A stretch of 64,000 bases of DNA from Streptomyces sp. CB01249 (GTDB taxonomy: Bacteria; Actinomycetota; Actinomycetes; Streptomycetales; Streptomycetaceae), in assembly GCF_001905735.1 (NCBI RefSeq), contig NZ_LISW01000001.1:1148801-1212800 (forward strand). The letters are read 5' to 3'. The notes beneath the pieces were generated by a model. It had not been told where the DNA came from. It searched no databases and saw nothing but the letters and a program-made list of their open reading frames with translations. Shown here one piece after another: positions 34,118 through 44,373 of the stretch. Within the stretch, counting starts at the first letter, position 1, and every line of letters starts with the position of its first letter. A program made the translations under genes and the position numbers.

Positions 34118-34606
34118 CTACTCGGTCGCGAGGGGGAGCCGGTGCACGGGCGGATGCGGGATGCCGAGGTCCGGGCGCCAGGTCGCGAGGATCTGCGCCG
34201 AGGGGTCGAAGAGCGGCGACGGGAGCGCGTCGAGCGGGGTCCACTCCCAGGTGCTGATCAGATGCGGTTCGGTCACCCGCGCCGTGCCGGTGTCCACGCG
34301 CACCAGGGCGGCCATCGTCACGCGGTTGATCCCGCCGAGGGCGTCGTGCAGCATCGCGAAGACGGTGACCTCGTCCTCGGGGACCGTCAGCCCGGTCTCC
34401 TCACGCAGCTCGCGCACGGCGGCCGCCGCGACGGACTCCGGCACCGGGTCGACCTTGCCGCCGGGCAGTTCCCAGGTGCCGCTGTGGTGCCGGCCGAGCA
34501 GGATCCGGCCCTGCGCGTCCTGCACGATCACCCCGACCCCCAGCGCGGCCTGGGCCTTGGGCGGCCGGGTGTTACGGGACGGGGCGAGGGGGTTCTCGGT
34601 GGTCAT
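34118..34606 (-). CDS. Nudix hydrolase (MutT-like), third gene of the SPFH operon
   Basis: The 162-aa product has a MutT-type Nudix domain: GVGVIVQDAQGRILLGRHHS, then the Nudix box GGKVDPVPESVAAAAVRELR with EETGLTV. One extra residue lies between the first Gly and the first Glu compared with the consensus. It probably hydrolyses a nucleoside diphosphate derivative. It lies 72 nt downstream of the NAD-kinase-like gene, on the same strand. There is no HTH, so it is not an NrtR regulator. Confidence 0.85.
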   Translation of the reverse strand: MTTENPLAPSRNTRPPKAQAALGVGVIVQDAQGRILLGRHHSGTWELPGGKVDPVPESVAAAAVRELREETGLTVPEDEVTVFAMLHDALGGINRVTMAALVRVDTGTARVTEPHLISTWEWTPLDALPSPLFDPSAQILATWRPDLGIPHPPVHRLPLATE

Positions 34607-34678
34607 GCTGTCCTCCGAAGGGGGCGGGGCGGTGGGTGTTGAGGAGCCTACGGGGACACCGCGTCCGCCCCCCCGCGC

Positions 34679-35578
34679 TCATACCGCCAGCCGCAGCGAG
34701 GTCTCCGAGACGCCGAGCCGTATGCTCTGCCCCCACGTCAGCTCCAGCGCGTCCGCCTCCATCCCGTCGCCGAACACCACCACCCGGTCCGACTCCACGG
34801 TCAGCCGCAGCCCCTGCCCGGGTCCCAGCTCCCCCGCGACGAACGACGTCCCGGTCGACGGCGAGGGCCACGCCTCCCGGACGAACCAGAGCAGCCGGGG
34901 ATCGGCGGGCCCGGGCAGCGGGAGGGTGCTGTGGCGCTCCTGCCAGAGCGAGCGCAGCCAGCCGGTCGCCCCGGTGCCAGTGCCGACCAGGACGCCGGAG
35001 GACGCCTGCGGCTCGGCGGGGGAGTCGGCCGTGTCGGGCCCGAGCCGGTAGCGGGCCGTCTGGTGGCCGGGCGGGCCGAGGTAGACCTCGTTCAGGGCGA
35101 GCAGCCGCTGCGTGTCGTCGGCCACCGCCTCCACCATCGTCAGCGCGTCGGCCCGCCCGCCCGGCGCCACGGCCGCCCGCATCAGCGCCGCCGCGTCGGC
35201 CGGGCGGTGGCGCACCAGGACGCCGGGGTTGCGGCCCGGATCGGTGTCGATGCCGATGACCGGCTGGCCGGAGAGGTACTTCGCGGCGTTGGCGACCAGG
35301 CCGTCCTGCCCGACGACCACCACCACGTCCTCCGGCGCGAACAGGAACCGGTCCAGGTCGGCCCGCTCCACCCGGCAGTGCCGCCAGGTGAGCGGAACGG
35401 CCGCCGCCACATCCGCCAGGGCCTGCCGGGTCCGCTCGTGCCGCCGGGCCACCTCCTCGATGGACCGGCCCCGCGCGGCCAGGAGGAACGCGGCCTGGCC
35501 GTGCGTGCCGTGGCGGGCCAGCAGCTCCTCGTACTCCGTGGTGCGGTGGACGAGGACCGCCCGCGGGGCCAGGCTCAC
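34679..35578 (-). CDS. NAD kinase-like protein with altered GGDG motif
   Basis: The 299-aa product has the diacylglycerol-kinase/NAD-kinase fold. VVVVVGQDGLVANAAKYLSG is the counterpart of the GGDGT catalytic loop but has Gln in place of the second Gly; VLVGTGTGATGWLRSLW matches the NADK C-terminal nucleotide motif, and DGMEADAL aligns with its end. A long N-terminal helical part precedes. It may phosphorylate NAD(H) or only bind a nucleotide. GTG 35578 overlaps the SPFH stop by 4 nt (translational coupling). Confidence 0.78.
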   Translation of the reverse strand: MSLAPRAVLVHRTTEYEELLARHGTHGQAAFLLAARGRSIEEVARRHERTRQALADVAAAVPLTWRHCRVERADLDRFLFAPEDVVVVVGQDGLVANAAKYLSGQPVIGIDTDPGRNPGVLVRHRPADAAALMRAAVAPGGRADALTMVEAVADDTQRLLALNEVYLGPPGHQTARYRLGPDTADSPAEPQASSGVLVGTGTGATGWLRSLWQERHSTLPLPGPADPRLLWFVREAWPSPSTGTSFVAGELGPGQGLRLTVESDRVVVFGDGMEADALELTWGQSIRLGVSETSLRLAV

Positions 35579-36582
35579 GCCCCGGCCTCCGGCCGGCCCA
35601 GCTTGCTGAGCAGGCCCGTGAGCACGTCCGGCGACAGGGTGAGGCTGTCGATGTGCGGCAGGTTCTCGGCGAGCCGGGTGGCCGCCAGCGCGTGCAGCGT
35701 CGCGGCCTCCACCTCGCCGTGCGCCCGCAGCCACGCCGCCTGCGCCTCGGCGCGCGCCGCACCCACCTGGCGGGCCGCCTCCGCCTCGGCCCCCGCGAGC
35801 CGCACCGTGCGGGCGGCCTCCGCCTCGGCGCGCACCCCGTCGGCGGCGGCGCCCTCCTCGGCCTCCCGGCGGGCGTTGGTGCCGCGCTGCTCGACCAGCT
35901 GCTCCTCGCGCCGGGCGAGCTCGATCTGGCTGGCGAGCTCGTTCTCGGCGATGGTCCGCTCGCGCTCGACGGCCACGGCGCGCCGCTCGTACGTGGCCCG
36001 GTCGGCCTCCTGCTGGATCTGCTCGCGGGCGGGGGTGCGCAGGGCGCGCTCCACCTCGGCCTCGGGGCGGATGGCGACGACGCGGACGGCCACCACGTCG
36101 ATGCCGGTGGCGGGGAGCCTCGGCTCGGCGGCGAGACCGGCCGCCACCCGCTCGCGGACGGCGGCGACCCCGTCGACCAGGGCGCCGGCCAGCGGGGTGC
36201 GGGCCAGCACGTCGAGGGTGTGCTGCTGGGCGGTCTCGGTGAGCAGGGTGGCGATCTGTTCGAGGGGCGCGCCGCGCCAGGCCCCGGTGTCCGGGTCGAC
36301 GGAGAAGTCGAGGCGGGCGGCCGCCTCGGCCGGGTCGCTGATCCGGTAGGTGACCGTGGCCTGGACCGTGACGTCCTGGAAGTCGGAGGTGCGCGCGTGG
36401 AACGCCATGGCCAGCTCGCGGTCGTTGACCGGCACCTCGGAGAGCGCGGCGCTCAGCGACCGGTACCAGAAGCTCAGTCCGGCCCCGTCGTGGGTCAGCT
36501 TGCCGCGCTTGTGGTGGCGGATGTGCGCGGTGGGCGCCGAGCGGAGATGGCGCCAGCCGAAGCGGCGGGTGATGTCGGCCAT
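35575..36582 (-). CDS. SPFH/band-7 family protein without membrane anchor
   Basis: The 335-aa product has an SPFH domain (about residues 20-180: VPVNDRELAMAFHARTSDFQ, VTVQATVTYRISDPAEAAAR, GIDVVAVRVVAIRPEAEVER) followed by a long Ala/Glu/Arg coiled coil (about 185-290), as in flotillins and stomatins. Unlike most of them it has no hydrophobic N-terminal helix, so it may be a cytosolic or peripherally bound scaffold. It starts an operon with the NAD-kinase-like and Nudix genes. Its promoter holds several inverted repeats. Confidence 0.85.
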   Translation of the reverse strand: MADITRRFGWRHLRSAPTAHIRHHKRGKLTHDGAGLSFWYRSLSAALSEVPVNDRELAMAFHARTSDFQDVTVQATVTYRISDPAEAAARLDFSVDPDTGAWRGAPLEQIATLLTETAQQHTLDVLARTPLAGALVDGVAAVRERVAAGLAAEPRLPATGIDVVAVRVVAIRPEAEVERALRTPAREQIQQEADRATYERRAVAVERERTIAENELASQIELARREEQLVEQRGTNARREAEEGAAADGVRAEAEAARTVRLAGAEAEAARQVGAARAEAQAAWLRAHGEVEAATLHALAATRLAENLPHIDSLTLSPDVLTGLLSKLGRPEAGA

Positions 36583-36603
36583 GGGGACCCCCTGGTGTCG
36601 TTT

Positions 36604-36642
36604 TCGTCATGACGACGATAAGCGGAATCCCGCCTTATCGTC
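36604..36642. promoter_or_regulatory. inverted repeats in the SPFH operon promoter
   Basis: Two overlapping palindromes: TCGTCATGACGA (36604-36615, perfect 12 nt) and GACGATAAG / CTTATCGTC (36614-36622 and 36634-36642, 11-nt spacer). A further GACGA half-site follows at about 36648. They begin 22 nt before the SPFH start codon, a likely operator cluster. Confidence 0.6.
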
Positions 36643-36788
36643 AAGAGGACGAATAAAGGAGGTTCCGGGTACGCGAACGGCCGGTGACTTCGCAGAAGTC
36701 ACCGGCCGGCCGGGTGCGCGCCGCCCCCGTCCCCACGGTGCGGCGCGAGCGGGCCGCCGTCATCCGCTCGGACGACGGCCCACGTCTG

Positions 36789-37418
36789 TCAGGACCCGGA
36801 CGACGGGGCGTCCAGGCCGAGTGCGGGAAGGACCGCACCCTCCACGAAGCGGACCAGGTAGGTCTCGTCCGCGTGGGTGCCGGCCAGCATCGGGCGGGCC
36901 CGCATCACGCCGAGCAGCTGCGCGGAGACGAACTCCGCCGCCGGATTGTCCGGCGCCACCTCGCCGCGCTCGACTCCACGCCGTACGAGCGCGTCGACCG
37001 CGGCCATCTCCGGCAGGATCAGCGACTCGCGCAGCGCGCACAGCAGCTCCGGGCTCTGGAGCGCCGCATGGCTCAGCGCCAGCATCAGGGGCGTGTCGCG
37101 GCCCGCGCCCTCGCCGATCGCCCGCGCCGCCTCCAGCAGGTCGCCCGCCAGCGAACCGGTGTCGATCTTCCGCAGGGCGCCGCGCCGGGTGCCGTGCAGG
37201 GCGGCCACCACCAGCTCGGGCTTCGAGCCCCACTGGCGGTAGAGCGTGGACTTGCCGCAACGGGACCGGGCGGCGACCCCCTCCATCGTCAGCGACTCGT
37301 AGCCGTTCTCCCTCAGCATGTCGAGCACGGCGGTGTAGAGCTCCTGCGCCCGCTCCGGCGTGATCTTCGAGCGGCGCTGCGCGGGGGTCTGCTCCTGCTC
37401 GGTCCGCTGCGGCGACAT
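36789..37418 (-). CDS. TetR-family transcriptional regulator
   Basis: The 209-aa product has a TetR HTH (about residues 20-68: RAQELYTAVLDMLRENGYES, LTMEGVAARSRCGKSTLYRQ, WGSKPELVVAAL) and a helical ligand-binding C-terminal domain (TetR_C type). ATG 37418 follows GGGAAGG. It is divergent from the PAP2-DMT genes across an array of palindromes (37454-37523), which it most likely binds. Confidence 0.9.
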   Translation of the reverse strand: MSPQRTEQEQTPAQRRSKITPERAQELYTAVLDMLRENGYESLTMEGVAARSRCGKSTLYRQWGSKPELVVAALHGTRRGALRKIDTGSLAGDLLEAARAIGEGAGRDTPLMLALSHAALQSPELLCALRESLILPEMAAVDALVRRGVERGEVAPDNPAAEFVSAQLLGVMRARPMLAGTHADETYLVRFVEGAVLPALGLDAPSSGS

Positions 37419-37453
37419 GTGCCTTCCCTCTCTGCGACTCTGCGACGAGGTCC

Positions 37454-37523
37454 ATCGATACGCCAGTGTACCGATACGCGTGTGTACCGATACGCCGCCG
37501 TATCGGTACACTGGCGTATCGAT
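37454..37523. promoter_or_regulatory. dense operator array between TetR and PAP2 genes
   Basis: A 70-nt block contains a perfect 25-bp inverted repeat (37454-37478 with 37499-37523). An inner copy of the half-site gives a second perfect palindrome of 13-bp arms and 4-nt spacer (37482-37494 with 37499-37511). The element GTGTACCGATACGC is also directly repeated at 37466-37479 and 37482-37495. At least three half-sites suggest cooperative binding by the adjacent TetR regulator. Confidence 0.8.
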
Positions 37524-37566
37524 AAGGGCGGACGTCCGCCGAAGCGCATCAGCAAAGGGGCACCGG

Positions 37567-38382
37567 GTGAAGTACGCCGGCACCACGCCCGCCGATCGGA
37601 AGCCGGACACGTTCGCCCGCCCGCCCCTGGTCCGCGAGCTTCTTCTCGTCGTCGGGCTCTTCCTGATCTACAAGCTCGGCCGCCAGGCCGCGAACGGCCA
37701 TGTGGACGAGGCGTTCCGCAACGCGGGCCACGTCTGGGACGCCGAGCGCGCCGCGCACCTGCCCGGCGAGGGCGCGGTCCAGGGCCTGCTGCTGCACAAC
37801 GAGACGCTGATCCACCTTGCGAACACCTACTACGCGACCGTGCACTTCCCGGCCACGCTGCTCTTCCTGGCCTGGCTCTACTGGCGCAGCCCCCGCCACT
37901 ACGTCTGGGCGCGCCGCGTCCTCGCCGCGCTCACCGGCGCCGCGCTCGCCCTGCACCTGCTCTTCCCGCTCGCCCCGCCGCGCCTGCTCGCCGCCACCCA
38001 CCTCGTGGACACCGGCCAGGTGTACGGACCTTCGGTGTACGGGGCCCAACCGGCCACGGACTCCATGGCCAACCAGTTCGCCGCGATGCCCTCGCTGCAC
38101 TTCGGCTGGGCCGTCATGGTCGGCGTCGGCCTGGTCGTGGCCACCCGTTCCCGGTGGCGCTGGCTGTGGCTGCTGCACCCGGCGATCACCCTGTTCGTCA
38201 TCGTCGGAACCGCCAATCACTACTGGCTCGACTCGATCGTGGTGGCCGCGCTGCTCTCCGTCTCGCTCGCCGCGCTCCGCCTCGCGCGCGCCGAACCGGT
38301 CCGCCCGCCGCAGCCGTGGCCGTCCGTCGTACGGCAGCGGGAGCACGGTGCGGTGTACGCCACCTCCGGGGCGCACCGGTGA
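37567..38382 (+). CDS. PAP2-superfamily membrane phosphatase / inositol phosphotransferase-like
   Basis: The 271-aa product has about six membrane helices and a PAP2-type active site: LAPPRLL, MPSLHFGWAVMVG and the later NHYWLDSIVVA with histidine and aspartate, matching the PAP2_3 group with aureobasidin-resistance-like and inositol phosphorylceramide synthase relatives. It may dephosphorylate or transfer head groups on lipids. GTG 37567 follows AAAGGGG. It overlaps the DMT gene by 4 nt. The TetR operator array lies directly upstream. Confidence 0.83.
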   Translation: MKYAGTTPADRKPDTFARPPLVRELLLVVGLFLIYKLGRQAANGHVDEAFRNAGHVWDAERAAHLPGEGAVQGLLLHNETLIHLANTYYATVHFPATLLFLAWLYWRSPRHYVWARRVLAALTGAALALHLLFPLAPPRLLAATHLVDTGQVYGPSVYGAQPATDSMANQFAAMPSLHFGWAVMVGVGLVVATRSRWRWLWLLHPAITLFVIVGTANHYWLDSIVVAALLSVSLAALRLARAEPVRPPQPWPSVVRQREHGAVYATSGAHR

Positions 38383-39314
38383 ACGCCACCCTGGTCGCCG
38401 TCGCGCTCTCCCTCGTCTCCGCCGCCGCCTACGCCGCCGCGGCGGTCGCCCAGGCCCGGCTGGCCGGCCGCACAGCGCCCGGCACCGGCGCGCTCCGGCT
38501 CCTGGGGCGCGGCGCCTGGTGGTGCGCGGTCGGCCTGAACGCGGGCGGCGCCCTGCTCCACGTGGCCGCCCTGAAGTACGGCCCGCTCACCCTGGTCCAG
38601 CCGCTCGGCGCGCTGACCCTGGTCGCGGCCGTCCCGCTCGGCGCCCGGGCGGCGGACCGCCGGGTCACGGTCACCGAGTGGCGCGGCACGCTGCTCACCC
38701 TGCTCGGCCTCGGCGCCCTGCTCCTGACGGCGGGCGGCGCCGCCCCGCACGAGACCCTGACCATGACCGAGGCGCTGGCCGTGGGCGCCGGAACCATGGC
38801 GCTGGTCGCCGGGCTCAGCCGCCCCGGCGCCCGCCCCGGGCTGCGGCACGCGGCGGCCTCCGGCATCACGTCCGGCGTCGCGTCCGCGCTCACCCAGACC
38901 CTGACCGTCGCGGTGACCGACCACACCGGACCGCTGCTCAGCGCGCGCCTGGTGGTCGTCGCCGTGCTGGTCTCCGCCTTCGCGATGGGCGGGCTGCTGC
39001 TCTCCCAGACCGCCTACCGGGGCGGGCTCGGGGCCCCGCTCGCCGTCGTCACCCTCGCCAACCCGGTCGCCGCCGCGGCCATCGGCCTGGCGCTGCTGGG
39101 GGAGCGGTTCCAGGGCGGACCGGCCGGACTGGTCCCGGCACTGATCGGCACGGTGGCGGCGGTCCGGGGCGTGATCCTGCTGACCCGCGCCCAGGCGCAG
39201 ACCGCGCCCGCGGTGGCCGGTGCCGCGCCGCCCGCCCCGTCGCGGGTGGTCATCAGCAGCCCCCGCGTCGCCCGCCGCGAGCAGCGCCGCCGGGTCGGCG
39301 CGGGACGCCAGTGA
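38379..39314 (+). CDS. DMT-superfamily (EamA/NIPA-like) transporter
   Basis: The 311-aa product has nine to ten hydrophobic helices (LVAVALSLVSAAAYAAAAVA, LLHVAALKYGPLTLVQPLGA, VVTLANPVAAAAIGLALLGE), in the DMT superfamily. The layout is closer to the NIPA/Mg-transporter-like or EamA families; the substrate is unknown. GTG 38379 overlaps the PAP2 stop (GTGA). Co-expression with PAP2 under the TetR operator array is likely, so the pair may move and process a lipid or its precursor. Confidence 0.8.
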   Translation: MNATLVAVALSLVSAAAYAAAAVAQARLAGRTAPGTGALRLLGRGAWWCAVGLNAGGALLHVAALKYGPLTLVQPLGALTLVAAVPLGARAADRRVTVTEWRGTLLTLLGLGALLLTAGGAAPHETLTMTEALAVGAGTMALVAGLSRPGARPGLRHAAASGITSGVASALTQTLTVAVTDHTGPLLSARLVVVAVLVSAFAMGGLLLSQTAYRGGLGAPLAVVTLANPVAAAAIGLALLGERFQGGPAGLVPALIGTVAAVRGVILLTRAQAQTAPAVAGAAPPAPSRVVISSPRVARREQRRRVGAGRQ

Positions 39315-39347
39315 ATCCGTACGCCGTACGCGTCACGGGGCGCGCGG

Positions 39348-39884
39348 TCACGTCGGCCGCGGGTAGTCCTCCAGCGCCCGGGTGATCCACCCGATCCAGA
39401 AGTTCTCCAGGTCGATGCCGCCCCGCAGCACCAGATGCCGCAGCCGGTCCCCGGGGGTGTCGCGCTCCGGCGGGAAGTCGCGGACCTCGATCTCCCGGTA
39501 CTCCGCCAGCTGCCGCCGGTGCAGTGCGAGGTGACGGCGCAGCTCCGCGTCGAGGCCGGGCGCCCCGACGACCGCCGCCGCCCGCATCCGCAGCAGCAGC
39601 GGATCGCGCACCTGCTTGGGGTCCTCCTGCCGGGCCACCCAGGCGGACAGCGCCTCGCGGCCCGCCGGCAGCACCTCGTACTCCTTCTTCTGCCCCCGGG
39701 CCGGCTGTGCGGGTTCCAGCGCCCTGATCTGCCCGGCCTGTTCCAGCTTGCCCAGCTCGCGGTAGATCTGCTGGTGCGTGGCGGACCAGAAGTAACCGAT
39801 CGACCGGTCGAACCTGCGGGTCAGCTCAAGCCCCGACGAGGGCTTCTCCAGCAGGGCGGTGAGGATCGCGTGCGGCAGTGACAT
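39348..39884 (-). CDS. PadR-family transcriptional regulator
   Basis: The 178-aa product has the PadR winged helix (SLPHAILTALLEKPSSGLEL, RRFDRSIGYFWSATHQQIYR, ELGKLEQAGQI) and a C-terminal VirR-type dimerisation helix pair (about residues 95-175). PadR regulators control detoxification and transport genes. ATG 39884 is chosen over 39893 because GGA then lies at useful distance. It lies 48 nt beyond the FadH stop on the same strand, so it may be co-transcribed with fadH or have its own promoter. Confidence 0.87.
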   Translation of the reverse strand: MSLPHAILTALLEKPSSGLELTRRFDRSIGYFWSATHQQIYRELGKLEQAGQIRALEPAQPARGQKKEYEVLPAGREALSAWVARQEDPKQVRDPLLLRMRAAAVVGAPGLDAELRRHLALHRRQLAEYREIEVRDFPPERDTPGDRLRHLVLRGGIDLENFWIGWITRALEDYPRPT

Positions 39885-39932
39885 GGGGTGCATCCTAGGG
39901 ACGGACGGCCGGGTCTCCCCCGGCCGTCCGGT

Positions 39933-41981
<2,049 letters not shown>

Positions 41982-41995
41982 CTAATCCACCGCCG

Positions 41996-42025
41996 CACCA
42001 TTGTGCAACAAGTTGCACAATGGTG
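41996..42025. promoter_or_regulatory. perfect 30-nt palindrome between fadH and doxX
   Basis: Fourteen-bp arms CACCATTGTGCAAC and GTTGCACAATGGTG flank AA. It starts 48 nt upstream of the fadH ATG and 158 nt before the DoxX ATG, inside an AT-richer patch. It looks like the operator of a dimeric repressor controlling fadH. Confidence 0.78.
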
Positions 42026-42182
42026 TTCGTCGCACTGTGTCACGGCTCACGGCCCGGCGTGAGTCGCCCGGATGGAGTAACACCGCGGTCCCCGTGCTCC
42101 GTGGGGCGCGGAGAGTGGTGACGTACGGAAACGAGGGGCCCGTGCCGTCCGGGCGGGGCCCCGGAACCCACCGGAGACCCCC

Positions 42183-42707
42183 ATGGGCTGCGTCAACCGT
42201 CACGACCTCGGTCTGCTCGTCCTGCGCGCCGGCACCGGCGCGGTGCTCGCCGCGCACGGAGCGCAGAAGCTCTTCGGCTGGTTCGGCGGCGGGGGCATCG
42301 AGGGGACCACCGCCGCGATGGAGGCGATGGGCTTCCATCCGCCGAAGCACAGCGCGCTCGCCGCCGGGCTCGGCGAGGCGGGCGGCGGCGTGCTGCTCGC
42401 CCTGGGCCTGGCCACCCCCGCCGCCGGTGCGGCGGCGGCCGGGGCGATGGCGGGCGCGGTGGCCGTCCACGCCCCCGCGGGCTTCTTCGCGCAGGGCGGC
42501 GGCTACGAATACCCGGCGTTCCTCGGCTTCACCGCCGCCGCGATCGGCCTGACCGGCCCCGGCCGCTACTCCGTCGACCATGCGACGGGCCACGCGTTCA
42601 ACCAGCCGTGGACGGTCGCCCTGGCCTTCGCGGGCAGCGCGGCGGCGGCCGCGGCGGTGGTCGGCAAGCGGGCGCGGGCGCGCATGCCGGAGCCGGAGGA
42701 GTTCTGA
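42183..42707 (+). CDS. DoxX-family membrane protein
   Basis: The 174-aa product has four hydrophobic helices and the DoxX start LLVLRAGTGAVLAAHGAQKL then FGWFGGGGIEG. DoxX proteins join membrane redox complexes handling thiol or thiosulfate stress. ATG 42183. It is convergent with the FprB-like gene. Confidence 0.85.
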   Translation: MGCVNRHDLGLLVLRAGTGAVLAAHGAQKLFGWFGGGGIEGTTAAMEAMGFHPPKHSALAAGLGEAGGGVLLALGLATPAAGAAAAGAMAGAVAVHAPAGFFAQGGGYEYPAFLGFTAAAIGLTGPGRYSVDHATGHAFNQPWTVALAFAGSAAAAAAVVGKRARARMPEPEEF

Positions 42708-42717
42708 GGGGTCCCCC

Positions 42718-44352
42718 TCAGCGGCGCCCCTTCGACGCCGCGACCAGCTCCGGGACCGTGCCGAACTTCACCCTCGGGCGCCCGCCGTCCCGGCCCCGCG
42801 CCCGCTCGGCCCGGTCGATCGCGGCCAGACCGCGCGCGTCGACCACCTGGCGGCTGCGGCCCCGGACCAGGCGGCCGAACGCCTTGGCGGGGTGGGCGGG
42901 GGAGGGGAGCGCACCGGCGACCGCGTCCGCGAGCAGCGTGCCGACCGTCTCGGCGGCGCAGGTGCGGTTGGCACCGATGCCCCCGGAGGGCCCCCGCTTG
43001 ATCCAGCCGACGACATACGTGCCGGACCGGCCCGCCACCCGGCCGCCCTCGTGCGGCACCGTGCCGCTCGCCTCGTCGAAGGGCAGCCCGGGCACCGCGA
43101 GGCCCCGGTAGCCGATGGCCCGCAGGAACAGCTGCGCCGGTATCGCGGACTCGCCCCCGTCCGCCGTGACCCGGACGCCCTCCACGTCGTCCCGGCCGGT
43201 GATCTCCACGGGCGCCGAGTGGAAGCGGAGCACGATGCGCCGCCCCTCCGCAGGCGGCCGCGTCCAGTCCACGGACTTCCGGCGCACCCCGCGCAGCACG
43301 GCGGCCGCGCTGCCCGGGACCGCGTCCTCGATCGCGTGGCCGATACGCGGATCGTGGTCGTCCACCACCAGCTCCACGCCCGGAAGATGCTTGAGCGCGA
43401 GCAGCTCGGACGACGTACAGGCGGCGTCCTCCGGGCCGCGCCGCCCGAGCAGCACGACCTCGCGCACCCCGGAGCCCCGCAGGGCGGCGAGCGCGTGGTC
43501 GGCGATGTCGGTGCCCGCGAGCCCCGCCGGGTCCGCGACGAGGATGCGCGCCACGTCGAGTGCCACGTTGCCGTTCCCGGCGACGACCACCCGCTCGGCC
43601 CGGGACAGGTCCACCGTGTCCGGAGCCACCTCCGGGTGCGCGTTGTACCAGGAGACGAACGAGGTCGCCGCGATGCTCGACGGCAGGTCCTCGCCCGGGA
43701 TCGAGAGCCGGCGGTCGGCGCCCGCCCCGACCGCGTAGATCACCGCGTCGTGGTGCGCCGACAGCTCCTCGGCGGAGAGGTGCGTACCTATCTCGACCCC
43801 GAGGTGCATCCGCACCCTGGGGTGGGCGTGGAACCGTGCGAAGGTCTCGCCGACCCCCTTCGTCCCCGGGTGGTCCGGCGCGACGCCGTACCGGACGAGC
43901 CCGCCGGCCACCGGAAGCCGGTCGATCAGGGTCACCTCGGCGTTGGTGTGCAGCAGCAGGTCCTCGGCCGCGTACATCCCGGCGGGCCCGGTGCCGACGA
44001 CCGCGACCCGGATCGGCGCGAAGTCGGCCGGCAGGCTCCGCTCGAAGGAAGGGGCGCCCCAGGCATGGAAGTTGGGCCCGGTGGCGGGCTCCGGCTCCCG
44101 GTCCGCGTAGTAGGCCGCGTTGATGGCGGCGTACTCCTTGCGCGCCCCGAAGAGGCTGTCCACCGGGAAGATCGCGTCCACCGGGCAGGCGTCGGCGCAG
44201 GCCCCGCAGTCGATGCAGGTCTCCGGGTCGACGTACAGCATCTCCGTACGGCCGAAGTCCGGTTCCTCCGGCGTCGGGTGGATGCAGTTGACGGGGCACA
44301 CGGCGACACAGGTGGCGTCGTTGCAGCAGGTCTGGGTGATGGCGTAGGTCAT
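42718..44352 (-). CDS. ferredoxin / ferredoxin-NADP+ reductase fusion (FprB-like)
   Basis: The 544-aa product fuses an N-terminal 7Fe/8Fe ferredoxin (cysteines at 9, 10, 15, 19, 23 and 46, 49, 52, 56, in QTCCNDATCVAVCPVNC and CIDCGACADACP) to a FprA-type FAD/NADP reductase (VAVVGTGPAGMYAAEDLLL from about residue 113, NADP loop VVAGNGNVALDVARIL, end motif GWIKRGPSGGIGANR). It moves electrons between NADPH and ferredoxins. It is 21 nt downstream of the AurF-like gene, so it is likely its electron source. ATG 44352. Confidence 0.92.
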   Translation of the reverse strand: MTYAITQTCCNDATCVAVCPVNCIHPTPEEPDFGRTEMLYVDPETCIDCGACADACPVDAIFPVDSLFGARKEYAAINAAYYADREPEPATGPNFHAWGAPSFERSLPADFAPIRVAVVGTGPAGMYAAEDLLLHTNAEVTLIDRLPVAGGLVRYGVAPDHPGTKGVGETFARFHAHPRVRMHLGVEIGTHLSAEELSAHHDAVIYAVGAGADRRLSIPGEDLPSSIAATSFVSWYNAHPEVAPDTVDLSRAERVVVAGNGNVALDVARILVADPAGLAGTDIADHALAALRGSGVREVVLLGRRGPEDAACTSSELLALKHLPGVELVVDDHDPRIGHAIEDAVPGSAAAVLRGVRRKSVDWTRPPAEGRRIVLRFHSAPVEITGRDDVEGVRVTADGGESAIPAQLFLRAIGYRGLAVPGLPFDEASGTVPHEGGRVAGRSGTYVVGWIKRGPSGGIGANRTCAAETVGTLLADAVAGALPSPAHPAKAFGRLVRGRSRQVVDARGLAAIDRAERARGRDGGRPRVKFGTVPELVAASKGRR

Positions 44353-44373
44353 GGCTCGGGCTCTCGGCTCGGG

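Noticed and set aside
34118..34606. NrtR-type NAD regulator
   Set aside because: The protein is a lone Nudix domain of 162 aa with no winged helix.
41996..42025. Rex (redox) operator
   Set aside because: The half-site TTGTGCAA and 20-nt span differ from the TTGTGAA-N4-TTCACAA form, so I do not assign it to Rex.
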